Part shown: piece by piece, positions 41,524 through 58,421 of the stretch
Layout: the number at the start of each line of letters is the position of its first letter
How positions within the stretch are numbered: the stretch's first letter is position 1
Source of the DNA: Alloascoidea africana
Lineage: Eukaryota; Ascomycota; Alloascoideomycetes; Alloascoideales; Alloascoideaceae
Direction of reading: 5' to 3'
NCBI GenBank assembly: GCA_030581615.1
Contig: JAKTTT010000002.1
Location: forward strand, 186,001 to 250,000
Length of the DNA: 64,000 nucleotides
The notes under the pieces: model-generated
What the model saw: only the letters and a program-made list of their open reading frames with translations
What the model was told of the DNA's origin: nothing
The model's database searches: none
Program-made: the position numbers and the translations under genes

Positions 41524-44500
41524 CTATAACTGAGTTTTTGATCCTTCCTTCAATGCCTTATCAATGGTCCTCATCAAAAACTCTTGCTCTTCTTTGGAAC
41601 GAATCTGGCTTGTCTCATGGTCTGTTGCAATGGTATCTATATCCACGCTAGGAACTGCTACCACCATAGGTTCAAGTGTTACAGTAGCATCGGTGTCATT
41701 TCCCTCATCATCATCCGCCTCCTTGGTTTCTAAATTGGTTGTGGCATTTGGCTTCTGGACAGCTGCTGAGTCATTCACGGGCTTGATCAGAACCATCTCA
41801 TCGTTCTTTTGAGGAAAACTTGGAACTGGAATTGTTTTTGGATACTCGGAATCTGTACTGGAATTTGATCCCGAACCTGATGCGCTGTCCATATCATTTT
41901 CAACAGTTATATGGATATGATCAGTGGGTGGAGAAATAGAAGAACGCTTAGAAACGGTATTTTTCTCAGTGGGCGTTGGACTATTCTGCAATGCCTTTTC
42001 ACCATTATTATTTTTACCAGTCCCCTTGATGTCTTTAAGGTGAACGTTTGAGTATCTGTGTTCAAATTTCACAGATTGGTATGGAGAGAATCTGAACCGA
42101 GAGACATACTTTTTGGAAACCTTTTGGTTATCAGGTGGTGGAGAAGACGATGAAACACGACCACTGCCTGGATGAACTTCCACAGTTTTCAACTCTGTTG
42201 AAGCGGTATTGATGAGTGGAGGAGGAATTTGACAAACGGGATCCAATTTGTGGATTCTCTGTCTGAGTAAATTTGTCTCTTGTCCAAGTAAAACATCACC
42301 ACCTTCTAACTTGCGAAGATAAAACTTGAGCTTCAAAACTTCATGTTTTGCATCATCTGCATTATCATGGTTACTTCGAGGTAAACTCAGAATTTCTCCA
42401 GGCAATTCCTTTATGCCTAAATCATTCCACATAAAAGTTTTAAACTTGAGAGCATGATCCACAATGGATTTCAAAATTTCAACCTCTTCAAGAGAATATG
42501 GCAAGTTGCGGGACATAACTTCGAGTTTCCCCAGTTCTTCCAGCAAAGGTCTGGTAGCTTCTCTTGGGATTGGATTTCTGTAGTCACATATTGGACAAGT
42601 GAAATTTTCGTTATCTTTCACCTTGGTACGACTTAGTTTAAGACATTTGCCATGATACCATTCGTTGCATTGTTCACATTGAACCATCCACCCGAACTCG
42701 GGCTTGCGACAAAGACAAAAAACCTTGGGTTTGCCCATGTTTATGCTTGATTCAGTGCTCCCATCAACTTGCTCTTCTTCTTCATTGTTGGTATAATTAT
42801 ACACGTCATCTTCCACATCAAAGCAATACTTGATTGAGTTGTTGATGGTAATCATGTGCGACTTTAGTGTAGCATAGTTCTTGCCAAATTCTCTTCGGAG
42901 CTTTCGGATCCATTCATCGACAATTTTCAAGTAATTTTCAAACTTTGCAATGTTTAAATCAGCCTTTGTTGTTAATCCTCCTGCAAATTCTACCAATTCT
43001 TTCACTGCCTTGTATTGTGGTTTTTCGTTTTCATTGCCACCCAAATCCTTCGCAATGTTTGCAGCTAGGCTGTGAAGCTTTGCAATATTTGTCAATTTGT
43101 TGTACACTTCTTCGTCAAACAGGTACAGTTCATGTTGTTTCAGAATGTCTTCAATATCTTTTATACTGGCTGACTGCTCTTCTAGCAGAGCACAAGCTTT
43201 CTTTTCCAAAGTGGAAGATACATCTGATTTGGACTTTAATTTTTCCAAAATCTCCTTGTGCTCAGTAATCTCAAAATCCTCAGCCTGTTGAATCAGCTTC
43301 TTTAGAGTCCTTAGATCACATGGTTTCTCTATGGCAGCTTTACTGGTATCTAACCATCTTTTCCTACCGCAGACCAATTGCAATACAGTAATCTCTTCGA
43401 GATTTTCAACGTTGAATGATTTACCAACATCAATTATGTGTTCCAATTCTTCCACAGATTTCGTTTCATAGCCATGCTCTGGACGTATTAAATCTCTGAC
43501 CGTCTTTCGAAAATCTAGTACATCCCTGCCACGCTGGATCAATTGCTCCATTTCAGGACAGGTGAATATGAGATTAGGTATCTGCGCTATCAATTCTTGT
43601 AGATTCTTTAGCGTTCTCTTTCTTGGTTCCATACTTTTTGCTCTTTCTTCCTCTTTCCTATTCGCATCAACTTCAGCTGCGTAACTATCATGATGAAGAT
43701 GATAGGATCGGCTTGAATTGAACATTTTGTTTTCCTTTGCTCGGCTCAAATGCCTCCTAGCTAGATACGATTGGGCAGCCTCGGTCCATTCATTAGCATT
43801 TGCTACAAAATGGGAAAGAGTTTCAACTTCACTTATGCGAACTGGCATTTTTTCACCATCCGATAGCAGCGATCTTAACAACTTTAACGGCGGTCTAGGG
43901 TTCTCTTCAAGCGCTTTCTTGTAGTGTTCCAACCACCGAGTGGGACCTGCTGCTTTCCGTGAGATATAGTGTACCAAGGAGTTTAGCTTTTCGTTTGAAT
44001 ATGTCAAATACAAAGTGCTCAAAGCAGTACTGAGAGAATGCGAGGGATTCAGAAACTTGTTAATAAAGGAATTGAGAGACAAGATCCTAGGCCTTCCAGA
44101 GCTGATAAGAGTGATACAGGATAAATATTCATGTTCCAAAGTGTCATCGGTTATAAAATCCGATGAAGCGGATTTCTGTTTCCCATTCCCATTTAAAGGT
44201 CGTCTGTTTTTACCAAATACAACTTTCAAGTGCTGAAATCGATCATGTCCTAGAGTGGTTGTGAGTTTTTTGCGAAGTTCAAGTTCCTTTGTGACGATAC
44301 TCTTCAAAATTGGTTCCAACCACCTACATGTCACAACGTCTGGATCTGATTCTGCAATTTGGAAAACCAGTTTCAAAGTGGAGAATGCCGGTAGTATTCT
44401 CTGTTTGCTTAACCATTTTTCAGCTTTCAGGCCATAAGTGTCAAGCCAGTGTCTATCATCAGGGGCCAAACACACTTTCTCAGTAACGTTGAAACCAAGA

Positions 44501-47495
44501 TGGACACATGAATGGTAGGACTGGGGGAAATTAATTATTAGTTGGCCTGCCTGTTGATAAGCAACATAACATCGTATTCCATTTTTGGTAAGAAAATCTG
44601 GAGGAATCATGAAGTTGCGATTCTTGTACCGAATTGGTATTCGAGGTTCGCCATTCTTCGTCAAGTTGTCGTCTACCAGTAATCCTGTTTGGGAGTTTGT
44701 GGCATCAACTTCCAGATTTTTGTTTCTAGTCTGAGGATATTCTGAATCAGCACCAGATATAGAATCAATTTGGTCTTTGCTTTGGCTTGCACTCTCATGG
44801 TGGTCCTTATCTTTTGAACGGGCATCGGTGTGCGCATCTACTATACGATCAATCAAAAGTTCAAGCTTATCAAAATCCTCTGCAGGAACAGAATACATGA
44901 TTCTGGAATCGCCCAAGTGGTGATAATTGACAGCATACAGAAAATGGTCTTCCACATGCCAAGATTCAGTTGCAAAAAGCATGCCCACGTTTAACCATGG
45001 TTGGGATATCGAGTTCAAGGGTTCGTTCAGATATCGAAGTAGACTTTTATCGTATACCGGCAAATAGTTAAGATTCCAATGGCTATACCGTGAAGGCACC
45101 GATCCCGAGCTTTTTTGTCCTTTCAAGCGCTCCATTGTCGGAAATGCAGACCCCTGCACCATTGTACTTATATTAGAACCGTATTCAACCTCTACAGGCG
45201 GTCCATCGAGATCTTTGACAACTTCCCAGTATAGAGATTCCCATTCTGTATCCAAAACGTCCGCAGCGGTGGTTTTCAAAGGGAAATGACCCTTGTGGAA
45301 CTTGTCTTTAAAATGTACGCTCTTGTCATAAAATTGCCGCAAGTTGTAGGACGGTGCATCACGAGTTTCAAATTTGGAGGTATCCAATACAGCCATGCCA
45401 TTATGCCAATTTCGATAGTTATAGCCGGTTTTCGTGACATTGTCATATGTGACCCATTGACGATCTTCCAAACATCTTCTGTAATACTGTGTGAGTCCTT
45501 TTTCTAGCAGGACTTCACGCTCGCGGAGATATTCGACCTCGGATCCATAAACCAGGGGAATTACTTTACGATCGCGGAGCACTTCTTTAGAGTCCTGTAG
45601 AGGAGTTGTTGACTCTTGTTTGGGTTCAGAAGGTTCGGATTTGAGAGGGAAAGAAATCACGGTATCGGTGTCCATATTGTTTAAAACACTGTCCACTTTG
45701 AGCCTTTTGGTAGAAATGGTTTCGCGGCCCCCCTCAACTTGTTCTAAATCTCTTTTTAATGATGAGGTTGTAGACTCGGAGTTTTGGCTCTTTGCCAATT
45801 TCTTTTGTTCCAACAAGTAACAATCGTAGGGATAGATAAGCTTGTTGTATGCCGATTTCAGACTTGTTGATAGCGACGTCATAATTTTGCCGCTATAACC
45901 CAACTCTCTTCCAACTTGAGCCCAAAGTTTCCGCCGGCATACAATTTCAAAGCCACCTCTTAGCTGAACATAGTTGCGTAAATGATAGAGATCCAGTACT
46001 CTTTTATCTATGCTGGGGACTTTGGTTAGAGCAGTGCCTCTACTTTTGTGGAATTCATTTAGTGTGTTGATGAATATATCTTTTTTCTCCGACTCTTCAA
46101 GGAGAGAATTCAAGTGCTGGTGGTGAGTTTTAAACCAGCAAAGCTAAACAAAAATTAAAAAGATCATCCACACCACTAACGTTAGAAATAGAAATAAAAA
46201 CCAAAAAAAAACTAAGGATGGGAGTGAACTTGAGAATATTCAGTAATCAAAATGGTTAGAATGAATCATTTTCATACCTCGGTATCTATGCCGAACTCTG
46301 GACTCCAATCAGCAGGAGGTATCACTTTAATCATGCCAAATTTCTCCCCAATCTCCCGAATGCTCGCTAGGAAAGATACAGGGTCTTCAAACTCATCGGA
46401 GGTGGGTCTTAGAGTGGGTACTTGATCGATACCTATTGCATTTCTGGGTTTACTTGTTGTGTTGCTTTCTGTAGCTGTAGCTGTGGCTGTAGCAGTGGTG
46501 GTGGTGGTGCTGGGAGAATTTGAATTTGAATTTGAATTTGAATCCGACACCTGTGATTGAATGATATAGTTCTCTGCAATGTTCACTTTGCTCTTGATTA
46601 GATTTACAGCCAACGCAGGAGTGGCTCTGGATCGCTGTTGAGGATAAATAAAGGGTGAATAATGATGAGTAACACTTGAGCTGGAATCGATAGTAGCGAT
46701 GGAACTCCCACTAACTGAGCGTGAAGATTTTGGTGTTATGTTCATGTTATTGCTGCTGCCATTAACAGAGGAAGAATCACCATAGGACCTGCGACCAGGA
46801 TTGGAATGAACAGAGCTAGACTTTTTATCTTGATTATGTCTAAGAGATTGGTTTGTTTCTATTGGAAAAGACTTTTGTTCTATGGGCAGAAGTTTGAATT
46901 TTTTGTCTGGTGGTGGTGGGCTCATGTTGCTGAATGAAGAGCGATTTGTGTCCAGCGGCTCTGAGGAGCGAGCCGGTCTCGTTTGGGGTATTTCCAACAT
47001 GGAGGGCAAAGTCGAGGAGTGCGACCTGGGCAGTAGGCCCGGTATAGTGTCTGCGTTATGTGGGATAGTTGATTGTGAGGGAGCATCAGAGAGCAGATTT
47101 CGAATATCGAGCCTATGCTGGGCGCTATTCCTACCGTTTCTATTATGCTTGGGAGAGAACGAGGGACTGGCCATGGGGGTTTTGGAATCGGGTATGGGGG
47201 GAGAGAATAGCTGGGGCATTGCTGGGCCGGAGGCAGGGAGAAAAGTAAAGCGACTGCCTCTGCTGGAGTTTTGGGAGAGAAGAGTAGAAGAAAAGTAGAG
47301 AGGTTGGGTTTGGATGAAGGGTGCTGGCGTGGGAGGGCTGCTGCGTCCACCGCCATCCGCAAGCAGGCTCTCGACCCGGACCCTGTTGGAAACTCTGTCG
47401 GCTCTCTGGGCTGGAGCGTCGTTCTGGCGAGCAGCTGGGCGTTCGAGCTCCTGCTCGGGGCTGTTTGGAGCGTTCAGTGGTGTCAAGTCAGGCAT
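41524..47495 (-). CDS. ECM5: ECM5/KDM5-like JmjN-ARID-JmjC-PHD chromatin protein
   Basis: Two exons, 47495..46278 and 46143..41524, joined in phase 0 across a 134 nt intron (GTATGA, CTAAC, TTTAG), give about 1945 residues (S. cerevisiae Ecm5 has 1411). A 350-residue disordered N-terminus is followed by JmjN (VPTLRPTSDEFEDPVSFLAS, split by the intron before CWFKTHHQHLNSLLEE), ARID (about 440-520; LTKVPSIDKRVLDLYHLRNY), JmjC (about 755-950), a PLU-1-like helical region, and a PHD finger (about 1545; CLCRKPEFGWMVQCEQCNEW). The iron triad is present (WHVEDHF and FPQSYHSCVHLGFN), but the 2-oxoglutarate lysine of KDM5 is Arg (GDSRIMYSVP). Ecm5 works with Snt2 and Rpd3 in stress gene control, so activity may be lost or altered. 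The acidic C-tail is disordered. Confidence 0.88.
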
Positions 47496-48670
47496 TTTAT
47501 GCTGATGTGCTACTTATGTTAGACTTCTAGGCGCGGCACGTTCTTCTACTGAAACCAGCCGCTGGGCGACCCTGCGGAAAAGCGTGCTGGAGGGTGTTCA
47601 CTTACAAGGCCGGCCTCTGTTCTTCTTCTCCGGGAAGGGCTAGCGACTACAGGGGACAATCAGAAGGGACGGTTGGCCCTTTTGGTCCGCGGCTGGTCTG
47701 TCTCTCTCGTGCTGGGGAGAACGGATGTTGCGAGTCGGAGCCGTCATGGCGGCAGACTGGCCAGCCAGAGCCCGGAGCTGGAGACAGAGCTGGAGACTGC
47801 TGGAGGGCAGAGGCTGGAAAAGGAGGATGGGAGAAGAGCAGAGTAGAGCTGGGCTGGGCTGAACAGAGCTCCTGGGTCGAGTTGGGGGTTTGTACCGGAC
47901 GAGGTTGGCTTTTAGACCGCTTTTCTGTGCATCTTGCGAGGACAGCGAGAAGCGAATCGACACGATCCAAATCGACACGATCCAAATCGACACGAAACAG
48001 AGAGAAGCGATTTAGAAGGCAATTTCGCGGTCTGCTGCTGCTCTTTGCAGCCGGAATTGCACTCGGGCTGTTCTCCTGGGCCTGTCCTCCAGGAGAGAAA
48101 ATGTGGGGAAGCCCCCAGGCCGATCCTCCAGGGCTCAACATCTGGCAGCCTTGCTACAGCGATGCCAGTGTCAAGAACAGGCGCTTTTCACAGCTGGCAC
48201 TGCTCACAGCTGCCAGCTCACAGCTGCTACCGGCCTTGAGTGACCATCGCGAAGCTTCAATTGAGTGCAAGCTGCTGCGATCCTCTCTGATTGGGCGTTA
48301 CCTCTCAGCGTAAAAGAATATTTCGGCAGATATCAAAATTATTTGCAGACCTGTCCGAGATTTTGCGAAAAACGCTCTCCGACCGCTCGCTCCGGCCTCT
48401 CCATTTGTTGATTTGGTCCGAAATTATAGCCCATCTCCACAAAACTAGAACGTTCGAATGATCTGCTAAATAGCTTCTCCAGAAACTATTTATTTCCCCA
48501 AATTTCCTCCTAATCTGCTTCTGCTGTTTTTTCTACATACCCACACCAAAAAAAAAACATAAGAGCCACTCTAAACCCTTTCTCTGCTCATCTCTTTGCT
48601 ATTCTTCTCTGAATCCAGTTTAATTGTCTCCACCACCAGGTTTCAATAAAGTCTCAAAACAAAACTAAAA
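47496..48670. promoter_or_regulatory. 1.2 kb divergent region ECM5 / orphan gene
   Basis: Unusually GC-rich at 47550-48260, with long chance open frames on both strands. A 15 bp tandem repeat (AATCGACACGATCCA and variants, nearly three copies) lies at 47954-47996, and CAGCTG-rich short repeats at 48190-48232. The 120 bp before the orphan start are CT-rich then A-rich (CAAAACAAAACTAAAA), as in highly expressed yeast genes. Confidence 0.45.
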
Positions 48671-49090
48671 ATGTCTTTGGCAGTCCCCAACACCTCAAAG
48701 TACCAAAACCTTGCCGGTTACTCCTATCCCTCTCCTAACGGAATGGTGTTTTTGACTCTTACCGATGGAGAGCCTGTTACCCAGGAAGAAGAGGAACCAG
48801 TCTGCGGTATGAAGTTCTTGACCTTGACCCCAGACGACTCTCCTTTCCATCCTTATCCTGAAGACTATGGCTACTCTGGATCCGCCTATTCTGGCAGCGC
48901 CTACGGATATGCATATTCGTCAAGAAGTAGGAGCCAGTCTATTCGTTCCAGATCCAGATCCTCTTCTTCCAACTCCTCCAGAAGGTCTTACTATGGTTCT
49001 TCCAGGTCCCCTTCCTACATGCACCGCCGTCGCAAGGACCCAAACCTCAACACCCAAGACATGTACCTCGAATTGTACAGCGCTCTATAA
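48671..49090 (+). CDS. Orphan 139-residue Ser/Arg/Tyr-rich protein
   Basis: Not recognised. Its coding nature is supported by strongly biased codons (AAC, ACC, TTG, AAG, TCC, as in RPL1) and an A-rich leader typical of abundant mRNAs. The N-terminal half holds an internal duplication: MVFLTLTDGEPVT and MKFLTLTPDDSPF, 30 residues apart. The middle is Gly/Ser/Tyr (YGYSGSAYSGSAYGYAYSSR), then an Arg-Ser run (SRSRSQSIRSRSRSSSSNSS) and an ordered-looking end, KDPNLNTQDMYLELYSAL. There is no signal peptide or membrane segment. The RS run suggests a phosphoprotein that may bind RNA or associate with condensates; that is inference. Confidence 0.75.
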   Translation: MSLAVPNTSKYQNLAGYSYPSPNGMVFLTLTDGEPVTQEEEEPVCGMKFLTLTPDDSPFHPYPEDYGYSGSAYSGSAYGYAYSSRSRSQSIRSRSRSSSSNSSRRSYYGSSRSPSYMHRRRKDPNLNTQDMYLELYSAL

Positions 49091-49880
49091 TTGAGCTGTT
49101 AATGCCCTTTGTGGAATATGTCTTGAACGATTTGATTGAACCCACTACTACCTTCACTTTTGGAAATGCAAGGTGAAAGAAGTGCTTTGTGTTCAATGCA
49201 TTCCTTTACCCCTTGAAAATAAAAAGAAAAAAAAAAGAAACATATTTTAACAAGACCTGGTTTTGTTCCTCCTGGTGGTACATGAATAAAATTGGGAGAA
49301 AGAAGAAAAAAAAAAAAGAAAAAGAGCAGAGATTTGGACAAGCTTTTGTCGAAAATGGGTGCATTTATATTATTGTTTGGTGTTTTACTATTATACTCTC
49401 TTGTATTGTTTTATTCTGCATACCTTTTGTTTTGTTTTGTTTTATTTGCTTAAAGAAAAGAGAAGCGCAGCGTCCTCCTGGACGCAGAGCTCAGTTCTAT
49501 TGTCTTATATAGTCGATTGTTGGGGAAAAGTGAAACTTTGCATGAAGCGATCCTTTTCTCCAACTCCTATCTACATTTCTATAGCTTTCTAAAAATGCAA
49601 CAAAGATTTATTGAACAACTGCAAGAATATGCACTCCTGTCCCTCGCGACACCCATACACCCGCAAGCACATTCCATAACGGGCGCCCTGCGTCTGCACC
49701 CGTGCAGCTCGCAGACCCCAGCTCGATTTGATTTTAATTTTGGGGGGTATAAATATAAATATAGACGGAGCTCCACCATTTCTTCTCTCTCTCTCACCAG
49801 CTTTCCAACCCCTTGCCACTCGCTATTTGCTTGCCTCCAGCTGCTCGCACCCTCCTCGCCCAGCTTCAGCCGCTCCCATC
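49091..49880. promoter_or_regulatory. Intergenic region and promoter of the FLC-family gene
   Basis: Holds the orphan's 3' end with A-runs (49215-49325), a perfect Rap1-type site ACACCCATACACC (49649-49661), and a TATA box TATAAATA (49748-49755) about 130 bp before the FLC start. The leader after the TATA is CT-rich. In-frame sequence upstream of 49881 continues to 49728 but crosses the TATA box, so the later ATG is preferred. Confidence 0.55.
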
Positions 49881-52517
49881 ATGATCTCGTCTATAGCAAA
49901 GCAGCTGCGTCTGCTCCCGCTGCTCCTCCTGTCGATCCTTCTTTCCCCTGCTTCTTCCAAAAGAATGCTCCAGGCCACCTCGCTGGTCTCCTGTATGGAC
50001 AAATCGGAGGTGACCGCATCAACATTCTCCATCGTTTTCGACCCCGAGAGTAGAATCATCAAGTACGACATTGTTGCAACCTCCGAAGTCAACGACTATG
50101 TTATGGCCGATGTCGAGGTTTATGCCTACGGCTTCAGAATTATCAAACAAACCGTCAATTTTTGCTCTTTGGATATGAAGCAGTTCTGCCCTCTTTACCC
50201 GGGAGACATAGAAGTGGAGTCACAATATACTATAGAAGAGGACGTTGTTAAACAAATTCCAGGAATAGCCTATACAGTTCCAGATATCGACGCCCTGGTT
50301 AAAATTTATGTTAGAGATGCTAAGAATAACTCGATTTTGGCGTGTGTCCAAAGCGATTTCACAAACGGCAAGACAGTTGCCCATAAGGGAGTCAAATGGG
50401 CCACCGCAGTAATTGCAGGAATCGGGCTATTAACGTCTGCAATAATGTCAACATTTGGAAATTCCACAAGTGCTGCTCATATTGCTGCCAACGCGGTCTC
50501 CTTGTTTCTCTATTTCCAATCTGTCGTTGTCGTTTCTATGGAACACGTTTCACGAGTTCCCCCTATTGCCTCTGCATGGGCGCAGAATTTGGCCTGGTCC
50601 ATGGGTTTGATCGAGGTGCCTTTCATGCAAAAGATTTTTAGATGGTACGTGCAAGCTACAGGAGGAACCCCCACCCAACTTCTTAGCCATAGCACAATCA
50701 GCATTCTTGTTCAACGAAGTTACGAAACGGTAGAGTTGAGTACAAGACAGTTGAGAAAATTCCTTACAAAGTCTCCTACTGCCCGAAGCCTGGTTGCTAG
50801 AGACGCAGCAACAATAGAAGGTAATAAAGATTTGCTCGTGCTTCGAGGAATTAAAAGAGTCGCATACGAAGCCTTTATTGAAATCACCAGTGTTTGCGCT
50901 ACAGGGTTTACATTTTTCGTTTTCTTTGCCCTGGTTTTGGCCCTTATATTTTTGTTATTCAAACTCATTACTTCACTTTTTGTCAAACTTGGTTGGTTGG
51001 CACCTCATCGTTTCTACAACTATCGTCATAATTGGAAACGCCAGTTGAAAGGATCTCTTTTGAGATATATACTCATTGGATGTACCCAACTTTTAATTCT
51101 TTCCTTCTGGCAATTCATCGAAAGAGACTCGCCTGCAATGATTGTTCTCGCGGTTATAATCATGCTCCATGTCATTGGAATTTTGGGATGGTGCTGCTAT
51201 AAGACCATTGTATTTGCTAGAAAGTCCATCCGAGAATACAAGAATCCTGCATACATCCTTTATTCAGATCAAAAAGTATTGGATAAATATGGATTCATGT
51301 ATACCCAATTCAACGCTTCCTACTACTATTTTGGCTCAATCATTCTTTTCTACATTTTTTGTAAAGCCTGTTTAATTGCTTTTGCACAGGAAAATGGTGG
51401 TGTGCAAAGTATCATGGTTTTCATCATCGAGTTGGCATACCTTTCCGTTTTGTGCTGGTTGAAACCTTATCTGAACAAGATTACAAACATTGTAAACATC
51501 TCAATGTCTGTTGTCATGACCCTTAATGCCTTTTTCTTTATGTTTTTCTCAAATGTATTTGGTCAACCAATGGCAGTTTCCTCAATCATGGGATGGGTAT
51601 TTTTCATATTGAATGCGGCTTTTGCATTTATCCTACTGATTGTCATTATCGTATTCTGCTTGATGGCATGGTTCTCCAAGAATCCAGATGCAAAATTCGC
51701 CAAGCCACACGATGATCGAACCAGTTTCCAACCCAAGAACAGAGATTCAAAGAATAATGAGCTTTTTGACCTTGGACTTGCTGCACAACAACATCAAGAA
51801 AATTGGGAATCGGAAATGTACAAGTTGCAGAAAGAAGGTTGGAATAGTGATTCTCAACAAAACTTGCAACCGCCCGTTGAAAAAGAAAACTTGAGCGCTA
51901 GACTCATGAGAAAGTTGTCAAGAAACAGATCAAAGAAAAGCGCCAGAAGCAATGTTCTTGTTAATGGTGATGTTGAAGGCGCTCCTAATTCAAACATTAA
52001 TCGTTCCGCAAGTGGTGCTTCGAGAAATGGAAACATGGATGGTGCATACCTTGCTCCTAATGACTCTCTTGGTTCTTCAAATTATGATGATAATTCTAAA
52101 CGATACGTTAACTCCACTTCAGCACATAGTTCCGCCTCTTTCCCAGACTCTTTGGCACAACATCAAAACTTGCCAAACCCAGCTGCACAGTCTACTCCCA
52201 GCATAGTTATCGACGGACCAAACGGCCATCTTACAAATAATACCATCACCAGTCCGTTAAGCCAATCGTTTGCAAACTACCACTCAAAACCCAATTCTGC
52301 TTCCAACTCACATTCTAATTTGGTTAGCAGCGGTAGCGTATCGGATAGGGATCCTTTCCAGCATGTTATTAGCGAGTCCTCCGAGTATGGTCAGAGCTCT
52401 CCAAATATTGGAAGTAGCCAAGAGCCCTTAAATCATCGAGAATCTCAGACTTCTTTGGGTAATGCTTCGAAAAATGGAACCAGATTTTTGCATAGTTTGG
52501 ATCGAAATGGTAACTAA
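49881..52517 (+). CDS. FLC-family (TRP-like) membrane protein, FAD/heme transport and wall maintenance
   Basis: Intronless, 878 residues. The start at 49881 gives a clean signal peptide, MISSIAKQLRLLPLLLLSIL, ending near PASSKR. An ML-like luminal domain follows (about 30-165; LVSCMDKSEVTASTFSIVFD, paired Cys). Then about nine membrane segments of the TRP/FLC domain (about 170-600) include FFVFFALVLALIFLLFKLIT and YLSVLCWLKPYLNKITNIVN. A long Ser/Asn-rich cytosolic tail follows. Flc1-3 of yeast sit in the ER and vacuole and affect FAD import, calcium release and wall integrity. The family is firm; which FLC paralogue is not determined. The promoter has Rap1 and TATA elements. Confidence 0.9.
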   Translation: MISSIAKQLRLLPLLLLSILLSPASSKRMLQATSLVSCMDKSEVTASTFSIVFDPESRIIKYDIVATSEVNDYVMADVEVYAYGFRIIKQTVNFCSLDMKQFCPLYPGDIEVESQYTIEEDVVKQIPGIAYTVPDIDALVKIYVRDAKNNSILACVQSDFTNGKTVAHKGVKWATAVIAGIGLLTSAIMSTFGNSTSAAHIAANAVSLFLYFQSVVVVSMEHVSRVPPIASAWAQNLAWSMGLIEVPFMQKIFRWYVQATGGTPTQLLSHSTISILVQRSYETVELSTRQLRKFLTKSPTARSLVARDAATIEGNKDLLVLRGIKRVAYEAFIEITSVCATGFTFFVFFALVLALIFLLFKLITSLFVKLGWLAPHRFYNYRHNWKRQLKGSLLRYILIGCTQLLILSFWQFIERDSPAMIVLAVIIMLHVIGILGWCCYKTIVFARKSIREYKNPAYILYSDQKVLDKYGFMYTQFNASYYYFGSIILFYIFCKACLIAFAQENGGVQSIMVFIIELAYLSVLCWLKPYLNKITNIVNISMSVVMTLNAFFFMFFSNVFGQPMAVSSIMGWVFFILNAAFAFILLIVIIVFCLMAWFSKNPDAKFAKPHDDRTSFQPKNRDSKNNELFDLGLAAQQHQENWESEMYKLQKEGWNSDSQQNLQPPVEKENLSARLMRKLSRNRSKKSARSNVLVNGDVEGAPNSNINRSASGASRNGNMDGAYLAPNDSLGSSNYDDNSKRYVNSTSAHSSASFPDSLAQHQNLPNPAAQSTPSIVIDGPNGHLTNNTITSPLSQSFANYHSKPNSASNSHSNLVSSGSVSDRDPFQHVISESSEYGQSSPNIGSSQEPLNHRESQTSLGNASKNGTRFLHSLDRNGN

Positions 52518-58128
<5,611 letters not shown>

Positions 58129-58215
58129 TTTAATTTTCAGGTTCAGAGGATGAACATGTGAGTTGGGGTAATAAGTATGTAAAAAGTGGTTGTTACAAAT
58201 ATTGATATCGTCATT

Positions 58216-58329
58216 TTATTTGAATCGTAACCCTAAATATTCGATGACTTCTTTGGGTAGGCTCAAACAGTGAAAAGTTTCCTGGTTGTTGACTTCCACA
58301 TGCTCTTCTTTTTTCATAATGGCAAACAT
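58216..58329 (-). CDS. Candidate 37-residue small protein
   Basis: A short frame, MFAIMKKEEHVEVNNQETFH, ending KEVIEYLGLRFK, sits in the 293 bp gap between the converging ARO1 and RPL1 genes, on the RPL1 strand. It looks protein-like in composition, but is short, has no known family and could lie in the RPL1 3' UTR. Coding status is uncertain. Confidence 0.3.
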   Translation of the reverse strand: MFAIMKKEEHVEVNNQETFHCLSLPKEVIEYLGLRFK

Positions 58330-58421
58330 AGGATCGACATATTACAGAGATGAGAACAATTACTGATAGTTTACAGAAAAGACCAATTAATTTTTATACA
58401 ATGTACATGCAACAAAATAGT

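Noticed and set aside
47594-48313. 239-codon plus frame
   Set aside because: GC-rich promoter DNA with competing long frames on the other strand, a tandem repeat inside, and no recognisable domain.
50195-50202. TTACCCGG in the FLC-family coding region
   Set aside because: Encodes LYPG inside a conserved protein domain; not near a promoter.
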